Shown: piece after piece, positions 1 through 10,175 of the stretch
Layout of the letters: each line of letters opens with the position of its first letter
Position numbering within the stretch: position 1 is the stretch's first letter
NCBI GenBank assembly: GCA_014382015.1
Contig: JACNKN010000039.1
Coordinates: forward strand, 1 to 59,244
Direction: 5' to 3'
DNA: 59,244 nucleotides
DNA from: Fidelibacterota bacterium
GTDB taxonomy: Bacteria > Fidelibacterota > Marinisomatia > Marinisomatales > TCS55
Made by a program: the position numbers and the translations under genes
Notes under the pieces: generated by a model
What the model was told of the DNA's origin: nothing
Database searches by the model: none
Seen by the model: the letters and a program-made list of their open reading frames with translations, nothing else

Positions 1-25
1 ACCGTGGCCCTTTTTTTATCCTTTT

Positions 26-382
26 TCAAAAGTACAGAAAATTACGGACATAACTAATAGAATTAACACTCATATTGATTTTTTTACCTAATAAAGTATA
101 ACTACCATAAAATTTATTAGTTGTATGTCCGCTTAACTGTAGGGAATCTTCAAAACTAATAACTACTTCCGGCTTTAGAAAGCCGCCTACAGGTTCATTT
201 TCTACTGAACAGTCTGACAAATCAATGAAAGATATTAACTTCCATTCTCCAGCCAGAACTTGATTGCTTATCACTGCAATTTGATTTGTATCTAAGTCAA
301 CACCTTCATAGGTACAAACCGAATTATCGTTTAAACAACCAATCACTACTATAACGACGGTAAATAACGCTAATACTTTCAT
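26..382 (-). CDS. META/HslJ-like lipoprotein, possibly C-terminally short
   Basis: 118-residue predicted lipoprotein. The N-terminus is hydrophobic and ends in a VIGC lipobox with Cys at residue 16, so it should be lipidated and envelope-anchored. The rest has the GEWKLISF opening, a strand ISFEDSLQLSG and a KFYGSYTLLGKKI segment, which resemble the META (DUF306, HslJ) fold. META proteins normally continue past this point with a Thr-x-Met-Ala-Cys strand and a helix. Here the frame stops after YVRNFLYF, so the domain looks cut short; I found no clear continuation in another frame in the 25 bases left. The start ATG lies two bases after the stop of the 38-codon gene upstream, suggesting translational coupling. 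Family assignment is by eye and moderate. Confidence 0.6.
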   Translation of the reverse strand: MKVLALFTVVIVVIGCLNDNSVCTYEGVDLDTNQIAVISNQVLAGEWKLISFIDLSDCSVENEPVGGFLKPEVVISFEDSLQLSGHTTNKFYGSYTLLGKKINMSVNSISYVRNFLYF

Positions 383-384
383 AA

Positions 385-501
385 TTATTTTCGTTTGGTA
401 TCTGGAATTCTTCTATCAAGTACTGGATAAGGATTAACCGTACATACATTTAAACCAAACAATATGAAGGATACGATCAAATTCAACTTAAGCGTTTTCA
501 T
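385..501 (-). CDS. 38-residue peptide with hydrophobic N-terminus
   Basis: Small ORF not apparent by length filters. The ATG at 501 follows an AGGAGG Shine-Dalgarno at a good distance (forward strand cctcct at 511-516). The product begins MKTLKLNLIVSFILFGLNVC, a basic start plus a hydrophobic stretch like a signal peptide, followed by a short Pro- and Arg-rich tail ending DTKRK. The Cys at residue 20 is preceded by Val, a poor lipobox, so lipidation is uncertain. Its stop is two bases from the ATG of the META-like lipoprotein gene, so the two form an operon. It may be a secreted or membrane peptide, or a leader controlling the downstream gene. The 281 bases further upstream (502-782) hold no gene I can support. 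Confidence 0.55.
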   Translation of the reverse strand: MKTLKLNLIVSFILFGLNVCTVNPYPVLDRRIPDTKRK

Positions 502-782
502 ATCTAAATCCCTCCTGGTTGTTTATCTTTACAAGAACGATTCATAAGTGGTATTGACGATGTAGTTTGAAAACTCAAAATTATTTTACCTTTTACTTTT
601 ACAACGACAGTTCCTAAATACCTTGTTAAAATGTAAATTCGAATAATTTAAAATGCTAACTTATTTTTAACCTGGCAACTATCGCGTCTTTTTATTTAGG
701 CACCCGCAACTTGAAAATACCCATACCTTACTTAATTACGAAAGCTACAGCGTTTTATTTGAGATATTCAAAGGAGGTCATG

Positions 783-1727
783 TCAGGGGTAAATACGCTC
801 GCCGTACTTTGAAGTGATGGATTCAACCCGAAATTTGGGCATAGTTAATTCACTTTTTTCTCCAACGATTTTAAACTTAACCCGCTGATCACCCATCTCT
901 ACAAGGTGGATCATAAGACTATCTCCATTGGTTAACACCATGAGATCATAATCTGTTTTAGGAATAAATACGCCAAATGGAACGGATAAATCTTTCTCGC
1001 GAATCTCTTCTAAAATAATTGAAATTTCATCCAGTCGATTACCATAACGCGGCGGCGGTGTTTTGTATAATTGATCCGCCACAGGCTGCACCAATGCCAC
1101 ATGGCTCACCTCTTGCCCATGTTGGTCAAATTCCCAGATTTCTTTCCGGTTTGTTAGCATATCAACAGAATAGGCAAATCGACGAATGATTTTTTCCGAT
1201 GGTAATGATTTCCATATTTCACCTTTTAATAATCCCAGGTGATCATAAATAAAATTTATTTTTCCATACCGGTCACCTCTTACATCTGTAAAGTGGATTG
1301 ATTCAATTTGATCTGATTCATTTAAAATAAATTTAGACTCCTGCCCCTCATAATATCCCTGGTTTTGTTTCGGGGTTTCTTTTCGGAATTCATCTGACCA
1401 TGGTTCATCCAATCCATATTGAATCAAGCTGTCCGGCTTTTGATCTTTATTTAGGAAATATCGCCGACTTAACATTTTGTCTTTTCCATATTCTAATACT
1501 TCACGTTTTAAAGATTCTCCACCCGCATTAATCCATTCTTTCATAATTGCCATTTTCTTTTCATTATAAAAAACCTGAAGGTGAGGCTTTTCAAATCGAT
1601 CCGTCGCTAACAAACGGTTATCAGCTAAATAATCATGATCATTTGCATAAAAGCGCATAAAACTCACTTCTATATTTTGACCAATAAGAAAACTTGCTGT
1701 AATCAATAAAGTTGAAATAATTTTCAC
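783..1727 (-). CDS. Unknown exported protein with toxin_YwqK-like text repeats
   Basis: 314 residues, unrecognised. It starts with GTG and a signal peptide (residues 1-16, ending LIGQ), preceded by AAAGGA, and begins one base after the tgt stop, so it is the last gene of radA-tgt-this. The middle (about 40-210) is rich in short phrases such as LEYGKDKMLSRRYF, YDHLGLLKGE and EFDQHGQEVS, similar in style to YD/YwqK-type repeats that form beta-sheets. The last 60 residues contain LTNGDSLMIHLVEM and a spaced VESI end. This is a small beta unit also seen in the proteins at 10168-10998 and 45941-47272. Likely periplasmic or outer-membrane associated; the role is unknown. Confidence 0.65.
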   Translation of the reverse strand: MKIISTLLITASFLIGQNIEVSFMRFYANDHDYLADNRLLATDRFEKPHLQVFYNEKKMAIMKEWINAGGESLKREVLEYGKDKMLSRRYFLNKDQKPDSLIQYGLDEPWSDEFRKETPKQNQGYYEGQESKFILNESDQIESIHFTDVRGDRYGKINFIYDHLGLLKGEIWKSLPSEKIIRRFAYSVDMLTNRKEIWEFDQHGQEVSHVALVQPVADQLYKTPPPRYGNRLDEISIILEEIREKDLSVPFGVFIPKTDYDLMVLTNGDSLMIHLVEMGDQRVKFKIVGEKSELTMPKFRVESITSKYGERIYP

Positions 1728-1728
1728 A

Positions 1729-4217
<2,489 letters not shown>

Positions 4218-4443
4218 TTGGAGGTGAGAAATTGGAAAGAGAACCGTCCAGAATCAAGAGGAAAGAATGACGAATAAAGACTTCGTTTATCGGTTACGAA
4301 ACCCGAAATCTGTATTTCCCGAATTCAGAGCCGATAATTGCTTTAACCATTAATCAAAACCCTCCCTTCACGGGGAGGTTTGGTGGGGTCAATATATTAA
4401 TGGGAATTCTCAATAATGGAATTCCCAACATCAAAATAAAAAC

Positions 4444-4471
4444 AAAACTCATGCAGGGCGTATCGTCCTGC
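4444..4471. repeat. Dispersed hairpin repeat, copy 1
   Basis: 28-base unit: AAAACTCAT, then a stem GCAGGGCG, loop TAT, stem CGTCCTGC (one G-T pair). It is identical to copy 2 at 4847-4874 and nearly identical to copy 3 at 11106-11133. The conserved flank on one side and the compensated stem argue for a REP-like family. Confidence 0.75.
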
Positions 4472-4534
4472 GAGGTGGATGAGTCACGCAAAAGATGGAC
4501 GAGCAAGGATGCTCATCCCACTTTTTGTTCATCA

Positions 4535-4556
4535 TTTTAATCCGCCAGAAACGAAG
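4535..4556. repeat. Direct repeat pair member (22 bases), left copy
   Basis: TTTTAATCCGCC followed by AGAAACGAAG. It recurs at 4767-4788 with one difference (A to G). The pair lies inside the two outer 28-base hairpin units, giving a nested arrangement. Confidence 0.65.
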
Positions 4557-4616
4557 ACGGATAATTCCCTCCAACGATATTCAACACCTACGGCGTTGAC
4601 CTTTGATTTGTTTTAA

Positions 4617-4692
4617 TTTCTATAAACATTCTACTCCTACGGAGTATCCAAACTCAAATGGAAATCCCAGAGGGATTTTATGTTTATAGAAA
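4617..4692. repeat. 13-bp inverted repeat enclosing small hairpins
   Basis: TTTCTATAAACAT (4617-4629) is the exact reverse complement of ATGTTTATAGAAA (4680-4692). Between the arms are ACTCC-TAC-GGAGT (4633-4645) and AAATCCC-AGA-GGGATTT (4662-4678). Just outside are CAACACC-TAC-GGCGTTG (4582-4598, one mismatch) and GAACCCC-ATG-GGGGTTC (4712-4728). The architecture is like a miniature palindromic element. Confidence 0.75.
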
Positions 4693-4766
4693 ATAATATA
4701 GAACGAAACACGAACCCCATGGGGGTTCAATAATTTAGTATAAAAAATATGTAAATTAATTCATCT

Positions 4767-4788
4767 TTTTAATCCGCCGGAAACGAAG
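4767..4788. repeat. Direct repeat pair member (22 bases), right copy
   Basis: Matches 4535-4556 at 21 of 22 positions; see that entry. Confidence 0.65.
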
Positions 4789-4846
4789 TACGTATTGGTG
4801 TTCGGAATTCGTTTGGCGGTCATGGTCAAAAAATAAACTCAAAAAC

Positions 4847-4874
4847 AAAACTCATGCAGGGCGTATCGTCCTGC
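4847..4874. repeat. Dispersed hairpin repeat, copy 2
   Basis: Identical to copy 1 at 4444-4471 over 28 bases. It lies 27 bases before the stop codon of the downstream-encoded minus-strand gene (stop at 4901), so it may also act as a 3' mRNA hairpin for that gene. Confidence 0.75.
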
Positions 4875-4900
4875 GACAAGCTCTGAAAGGAAGTGGATTT

Positions 4901-7900
4901 TTACCAATCATACCCGAGTGATAAATACCATTGGGGCTTTGAGAAACCGCTATCGGTCCAATCATAAGCTGCTTCGATCCGTAATAAATAGATAAAAGGG
5001 ATTTTAATTCCATAGCCAATAGACCGAACCCAAGGCGAAAATTTATCCGGCAGGTTATTCCCGTATTTCGCCTGCAAATAGGCAAAGTCTGAAAATTCTC
5101 TTCGATCATCCCATGCAGCGCCTATATCCATAAAGATATGACCTCGGATATTGCCAATAATCATTTTCATTGGAAAACCCAATTGAAAATATTGAATGAA
5201 TGGGAAACGGAATTCAAAATTAGCAAGCAGTACGTTGGTTCCAAACCGCTCTGAAAAACGCGCACCCCGAAGTGGATAAGCAAATTCAGAAAAATAAATA
5301 TCCTGAAGCAATGTATTATTATTACTATCAAGAATTACGTTTCGCCAACGTGTTTCCCCCGTAGTTTCATCATCCACACCATCTGTCGTTCCTGTCCCAA
5401 ATATCCAATTCTGCATGCCGCCTAAGAAATACTTTTGTGGATTTTTCCCTGTGCTTGTTCCAAAAAATAATCGACCGGCGAAGGAATAATCTCGGGTAAT
5501 CATTTGGTATTTCCGCATATCAATTTTTAGTTTTTGATAGGAAATCCCCTTGTTACCCATGGCTGGACTCATTTCAAAGGTTGTATTCTGACGAAAACCA
5601 TCTACAGGCCCTGTGTATCCAAAAACAGCATTATCATAAATGTAGCTCAAAGTGGGGTTTGCCGAAACAAAACCATCATCTTGAACAATTGTATTTTTAT
5701 TGAGATACGAATCAATTTCAAAGAGTTTATAATCCAAATTATGAATGATTAACCCTGCATCAATTCTATGGAATCGATTGAAGGGTCGTGATGCCATGGC
5801 TGCCAAGCCAAAATGACGCATGCGAGCCGTTAAATCCGTGGGCATCCCAAGTTCATTAAACGAAAATCCTGCAAAAAAGAAGTCGGCTTGATGGAATAAA
5901 GTGAAATAATAATCCAAACGATTTTTTAAATAGGCATAATTCAGGTAATAATCACTATTCTGCAAGGAAATCTGCGATTCCATGGCGACAGATATTTGAT
6001 GATCTCCCATCACATCACTGAAATAAAACATGAATAATCCCTGATGGCCAAATACATTATTATATCCATAAGCCCCTTGGGCAATATCAAGGCTAAACCG
6101 AGTTTTATAAGCTTGGGGAATGTAATTGCCATCATCTCTTTTATACACTGAATCCGGTTTAGTCTCCAAAGGCTGATCTCTCAAAGACTCATCATTATAT
6201 TGCTCATATTCCCATGCAAATATATATGTTGAATAATTTGTCGTATTCGCGTTGGTTCCTTTCATCTTATGTTTTCTTAAATCTGCCAATTCTTCTTTAT
6301 CATTTTCTTTGCGATTTGCAATGAAATTGGTTGGAGAAACAGAAGTAGAATCTAAACTCAAGGGGTTGTTGATACGGTAAATGTCCCACCCCAGACCTGA
6401 ATATCCGGAAAATACCATTGTGCCATCATCCCGGGTTAAGCTCAATTGAAAAAGGCCGGTCAGAAGATTCGTAACGACTTGTGCATCGTTTGTATTTAAA
6501 TCATGGCGAAAAAGATTCCAGGTCCCCTGATAATCCGCTGTATAAAAAAGGCTGCTATCCGTATTAGCAAAAATTGGATAGTTTTCATTATAATCGGTTT
6601 TCGTAATTCTGGACACGATACCGGAAACAACATCTATCGTATAAATATCCCGCTGATCATAATTGTGGTCCAACATATCTTTAGCGGTTGTTTCGTCCTC
6701 ATTATTGAAGCCACCACGATCCGATACAAAAACAATCATTTTCCCGTCCGGGCTCCAGGATGGTTCCGTATCTGAAAAAACATCATGGGTAATATTGGTT
6801 TTTTCTTTTGTATTTAAATTGTAAAGATAAATATCACTGGCACCGCCTTCATTCCCCACAAATGCCAATTGTTTTCCATCCGGGCTCCAGGATGCAGTAA
6901 AAACGCCATCCAATTCAAAATCGATTTTTTCGTCTTTTCCCGTTTTAACATCAATTAAATACAGGGCATCATGTGCGCCGGATTTTGCGGCGATTACGAT
7001 CCGTTTACTATCGGGTGACCAGCTAATCCCGGGCTGAAGAAATTTTAATTCCTCGAAGTCGATTGACCGATTTCCTTTCACAATTCTGTCGATTTTTTTA
7101 CCCGTTACCGCATCCAAAATATAAATATCCATATATCCTGACCGATCAGATAACACTGCAATTTTACTCCCATCGGGGGAAACGGTAGGAGACACATTAT
7201 AAAAGTTTTTATCTTTTTTATGGTCCGTCAGTGGTTTAGCAATATCCTTCACTTCATCCCGGCCAGCTACATCTGGATAATATTCCTTTTTAATATATTT
7301 ATGCCATTGCTCGGTTAATTCCTCAAAGTCCATACCCAATGCTTCTTTAAATCCTTTTTCTGCATTACCATGGCGTTTCATAGCCTGGAATATTTCACCA
7401 ATTTTTTCACGTCCATATTTTGTAGCAATGAACCGCCAAACGGATTGCCCACCCTTATATGCTAAAAAATATTCCAGTTCACGAATCGTTGGAATTCTCT
7501 CATTGATGGCCAAATCACGAATAGTCATGTCTGCCTGGGTATCCCAATTCATGGACAAATATTCAGCCAACCCTTCATTCGCCCAAAGTGGAATCCGAAG
7601 GTTCATTCCGCCGGCAATCACATTTTGCATTCTACCGCCATAGACCAAATCATTAATCATCGCATGAACCAACTCATGGTGAATCACATGGCGAAATGCA
7701 GCATAATCACCCTCAAAAGGAATGACCACTCGGTTTTTAAATAATTCCGTAACACCACCGATCCCTTCCTGCATGTATTGACCAATCACATTGGTCTGCT
7801 GAAATTCATTATGAGAATGATACACGATTATCGAGACACGTTTTTTTAAGTTCCACCGAAGGTGCTTTGCTATTTGTTCATAAGCATCTGTAGAAACTTC

Positions 7901-8071
7901 CATGGTAAAATGAGCCAATTCAATTTCATCGCCATAATAATAAACGTCAAATTGCGGAGAAGAAATATATTGCCAATCATAATCACGGTACTGCACCTTG
8001 TTTTGACCAAATGATTGGGCGCTGAGCATTGGGAATGCCATGAGAAAAATGATAAATAATGTTCGTTTCAT
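4901..8071 (-). CDS. Outer-membrane metallopeptidase / beta-propeller / Omp85-like barrel fusion
   Basis: 1056 residues in three parts. After a signal peptide (1-22) comes a gluzincin (peptidase MA-like) domain with HELVH at 132-136 and NEGLAEY at 165-171, giving the two zinc His and a candidate third ligand Glu. Residues about 285-590 hold TolB/PD40-type propeller repeats, recognisable by SPDGS/SPDGK phrases such as WSPDGKQLAFVG. The last 380 residues look like a surface-antigen (BamA/Omp85 family) barrel: alternating aromatic strands, an FAYPLRGARF segment like the RG loop, and a terminal aromatic residue (GYDW). The protease and propeller would face the periplasm with the barrel in the outer membrane. 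Substrate unknown. It is a single-gene unit divergent from the lpxH-type gene. Confidence 0.85.
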   Translation of the reverse strand: MKRTLFIIFLMAFPMLSAQSFGQNKVQYRDYDWQYISSPQFDVYYYGDEIELAHFTMEVSTDAYEQIAKHLRWNLKKRVSIIVYHSHNEFQQTNVIGQYMQEGIGGVTELFKNRVVIPFEGDYAAFRHVIHHELVHAMINDLVYGGRMQNVIAGGMNLRIPLWANEGLAEYLSMNWDTQADMTIRDLAINERIPTIRELEYFLAYKGGQSVWRFIATKYGREKIGEIFQAMKRHGNAEKGFKEALGMDFEELTEQWHKYIKKEYYPDVAGRDEVKDIAKPLTDHKKDKNFYNVSPTVSPDGSKIAVLSDRSGYMDIYILDAVTGKKIDRIVKGNRSIDFEELKFLQPGISWSPDSKRIVIAAKSGAHDALYLIDVKTGKDEKIDFELDGVFTASWSPDGKQLAFVGNEGGASDIYLYNLNTKEKTNITHDVFSDTEPSWSPDGKMIVFVSDRGGFNNEDETTAKDMLDHNYDQRDIYTIDVVSGIVSRITKTDYNENYPIFANTDSSLFYTADYQGTWNLFRHDLNTNDAQVVTNLLTGLFQLSLTRDDGTMVFSGYSGLGWDIYRINNPLSLDSTSVSPTNFIANRKENDKEELADLRKHKMKGTNANTTNYSTYIFAWEYEQYNDESLRDQPLETKPDSVYKRDDGNYIPQAYKTRFSLDIAQGAYGYNNVFGHQGLFMFYFSDVMGDHQISVAMESQISLQNSDYYLNYAYLKNRLDYYFTLFHQADFFFAGFSFNELGMPTDLTARMRHFGLAAMASRPFNRFHRIDAGLIIHNLDYKLFEIDSYLNKNTIVQDDGFVSANPTLSYIYDNAVFGYTGPVDGFRQNTTFEMSPAMGNKGISYQKLKIDMRKYQMITRDYSFAGRLFFGTSTGKNPQKYFLGGMQNWIFGTGTTDGVDDETTGETRWRNVILDSNNNTLLQDIYFSEFAYPLRGARFSERFGTNVLLANFEFRFPFIQYFQLGFPMKMIIGNIRGHIFMDIGAAWDDRREFSDFAYLQAKYGNNLPDKFSPWVRSIGYGIKIPFIYLLRIEAAYDWTDSGFSKPQWYLSLGYDW

Positions 8072-8268
8072 ACTTTTATTCTGAATAATTCGCTACGAAG
8101 ACTCAAAGAAACAGAGTAAATATTTTAAAAACTTTGTACCGTGATGTCTTGGTGTCTGGTGAATTAATCAAGTTTTATACTTGAATTTAATCTATTCGTT
8201 CCCCAATTTCGACGATTATCAACGAAAAATGTTAAAATATTGCTAAATTAAATTTTCCAGTTTCCAGA

Positions 8269-8298
8269 TTGACTGACCCCTAAGTGAAAGAGTATTTT
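8269..8298 (+). promoter_or_regulatory. Candidate sigma-70-type promoter, leaderless start
   Basis: TTGACT (8269-8274), an 18-base spacer, then TATTTT (8293-8298). The ATG of the lpxH-type gene follows the -10 box by seven bases, so the predicted transcription start coincides with the start codon. No Shine-Dalgarno is present. Confidence 0.55.
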
Positions 8299-8305
8299 AC
8301 ACACT

Positions 8306-9052
8306 ATGGATTTGCCAATCTATTTTATTTCCGACATCCATTTGATGCTGGAAAGATCTGAATCCGAGGTAAGTCGCCAAAAAAAGCTGTTTCGATTTTT
8401 TCATCACGTGAAAGAAACCGGCGGAACACTTGTAATAAATGGCGACCTCTTCGATTTCTATTTTGAATACAAAGATGTTATTCCGAAAGTTTATGTTCCT
8501 TTTTATCACGAAATTCTGAAGTTACGTGAATCGGGTGTAAAGGTACATTTTATCTTAGGAAATCATGATTATTGGGTTCGAGAATTCATCACGGATACTC
8601 TGTTTGACTTCACATATTTTTCGGATACGCCATTTAAGATTAATGGTAAAAAGTTTTATGTGACCCACGGGGACGGATATTTATCTTGGGATACGGGGTA
8701 CCGAATCCTCAAGGCATTTCTGCATTCAAGACTATTCATATGGTTTTATCGTATGATTCATCCAAGAATCGGATATGCCTTTGCACGCTGGATTTCTAAA
8801 AAAGGGGAACATTATTTACATTCAGATGCATACAATAAAAAGATATGCGATGAAATGGTAATTCATGCGCAAAAACAATTGGATCAAGGATTTGATTATT
8901 TTATTACGGGTCATTATCACCAGGCAAAGGATTTACCCCTGAATGGTGGTAAATTATTAATTCTCGGAGACTGGCTAAGCTTTTTTTCCTATGCAAAATT
9001 TGATGGCCATGATCTGAAATTAAAATTCTGGGACAATCATGAAACGCCTTAA
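8306..9052 (+). CDS. lpxH: UDP-2,3-diacylglucosamine diphosphatase (LpxH type)
   Basis: 248-residue calcineurin-like metallophosphoesterase. It should hydrolyse UDP-2,3-diacylglucosamine to lipid X plus UMP in lipid A synthesis, at the inner face of the inner membrane. Visible metal motifs are SDIH (D10, H12), NGDLFDF (D47), GNHD (N86, H87), THGDGY near 117 and GHYHQ near 205. The third motif reads GNHD, not the GNRD of classical proteobacterial LpxH, so an LpxH-like paralogue (LpxH2 type) or another phosphoesterase is possible. The start is the first ATG; there is no ribosome-binding site, see the promoter entry. The 3' end overlaps the next gene by 14 bases. Confidence 0.8.
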   Translation: MDLPIYFISDIHLMLERSESEVSRQKKLFRFFHHVKETGGTLVINGDLFDFYFEYKDVIPKVYVPFYHEILKLRESGVKVHFILGNHDYWVREFITDTLFDFTYFSDTPFKINGKKFYVTHGDGYLSWDTGYRILKAFLHSRLFIWFYRMIHPRIGYAFARWISKKGEHYLHSDAYNKKICDEMVIHAQKQLDQGFDYFITGHYHQAKDLPLNGGKLLILGDWLSFFSYAKFDGHDLKLKFWDNHETP

Positions 9053-10175
9053 TATAATATTTCTACTTTTGGTTTCGCTCATCTTTATAGATGGGTGTTC
9101 CATGATTAAAAAATTCTGGCCCGGGAAACGGGGCGCAAAAGATGATATTTCATATGAATTGATCGAAAACCTCAGTACCGCTTTCAGCGAAGGAAAACTT
9201 CAGGCACTTGAAGAAATGATTGCCATTTACGATGATACCAACCAACCATTCGATGTACGAATTGCGGCGGGAAAAGCATTGGCAGAAACACAACACCCTA
9301 CAGCCTTAAATGCCATTTCAAAAACAGTAGGAGATGCGGCAGCTCTGGATGTAACATTTATGATTGCGTCTATTGAATTGTTAGCAGAATTTAAAGATGA
9401 TCCCCGAGCAGCGGATGCCATGGTGAACGCTATGAATAAAGTGGAAATCAAAACCAATTCGCTTCAAATGGCATTGGTCCAAAATTTGAATAGAGTTAGG
9501 ACGAAAGATCAAGTATTGGCATTGCTGGACCTTTACGAAGTCAGTCGAAATAATTTTAATCGTACTGAAAGGTTACTGACAGAAACTTTAGGCGCCTTGG
9601 GGACGGATGAAGTCGTACCGATCCTCACAAAAATATCAAGAGACCCTGATGTAAATTTGGGAATTCGCAATCGCGCATTGGAAATCCTCGGGAAAAAAGA
9701 TCCATCCCAAGTAGCTGGTGCATTTGCAGAATTGTTGGGAGATCCCCAAACCAATATGGAAGTTCAGGATTTTGCTTTAAACACCATGAAAGGCGTCAAA
9801 GAAGAAAATCTTATTCTCGCACTACTCCAAACCTATCGTTCAGGGAAAGATCAATATTATAATTTATTAACCACTCTATTAGAAGCATTGGGAGAATTCA
9901 ATGATCCGGAAATCCGGAGAGCGGTTAAGGAAATCGCCATGAATGATGCATATCCTCAGGAGATTCGCATTAAGGCGATTGAGAAATTGTCTGACTTGGG
10001 TAATGAAAATGTAATTCCAGACATTATGCCTATACTGTCAGACCCTATACAATATAAACTTCATTCCGCTGTCATTAAGACTGTCAAAAACCTTGGCCAA
10101 TACAAACAGTATGAACAGGAAATTCGACGTAGAACTTTTGAGGCCCATCAAAAAGGTTTATTGTTGAATGAATAA
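9039..10175 (+). CDS. HEAT-repeat lipoprotein
   Basis: 378 residues. The N-terminus is a lipoprotein signal ending IDGC (Cys20). The remainder is all-helical, with repeating units typical of HEAT/PBS-lyase repeats, for example DVRIAAGKALAETQHPTAL, LGALGTDEVVPILTKI and IRIKAIEKLSDLGNENVIP, spaced about 30-40 residues from about 50 to 355. Such solenoids bind other proteins, and here it would be tethered to a membrane in the periplasm. The gene overlaps the lpxH-type gene by 14 bases and the next gene by 8, so the three are co-translated. Specific function unknown. Confidence 0.8.
   Translation: MKRLNIIFLLLVSLIFIDGCSMIKKFWPGKRGAKDDISYELIENLSTAFSEGKLQALEEMIAIYDDTNQPFDVRIAAGKALAETQHPTALNAISKTVGDAAALDVTFMIASIELLAEFKDDPRAADAMVNAMNKVEIKTNSLQMALVQNLNRVRTKDQVLALLDLYEVSRNNFNRTERLLTETLGALGTDEVVPILTKISRDPDVNLGIRNRALEILGKKDPSQVAGAFAELLGDPQTNMEVQDFALNTMKGVKEENLILALLQTYRSGKDQYYNLLTTLLEALGEFNDPEIRRAVKEIAMNDAYPQEIRIKAIEKLSDLGNENVIPDIMPILSDPIQYKLHSAVIKTVKNLGQYKQYEQEIRRRTFEAHQKGLLLNE

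Larger units (their letters stand above)
4218..4900. repeat. Non-coding patch of REP-like palindromes and direct repeats
   Basis: About 680 bases with no convincing ORF between radA and the protease/barrel gene, both transcribed leftward. It contains a C-rich/G-rich hairpin near 4359-4382 and two identical 28-base units (4444-4471 and 4847-4874) with a strong hairpin. A second direct repeat pair lies inside them (4535-4556 and 4767-4788, one mismatch). In the centre is a 13-bp perfect inverted repeat (4617-4629 with 4680-4692) enclosing smaller hairpins. A GGATGAG (4477-4483) / CTCATCC (4512-4518) pair is also present. The nested symmetrical order suggests accumulated small mobile palindromic elements, not a gene remnant. 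No transposase is nearby. Confidence 0.75.

Noticed and set aside
502-782. Possible riboswitch or structured leader before the 38-codon gene (GGGTGCC and GACGCGATAGTTGCC on the minus strand)
   Set aside because: Some phrases recall c-di-GMP-I elements, but I could not fit the required helices or conserved core, so it is left as unexplained intergenic sequence.
8088-8165. CACAGAG/TCTTGGTGTCT-type imperfect inverted repeat between divergent genes (also near 25195-25262)
   Set aside because: Resembles a widespread degenerate intergenic repeat, but the arms pair poorly here, so I did not list it as an element.
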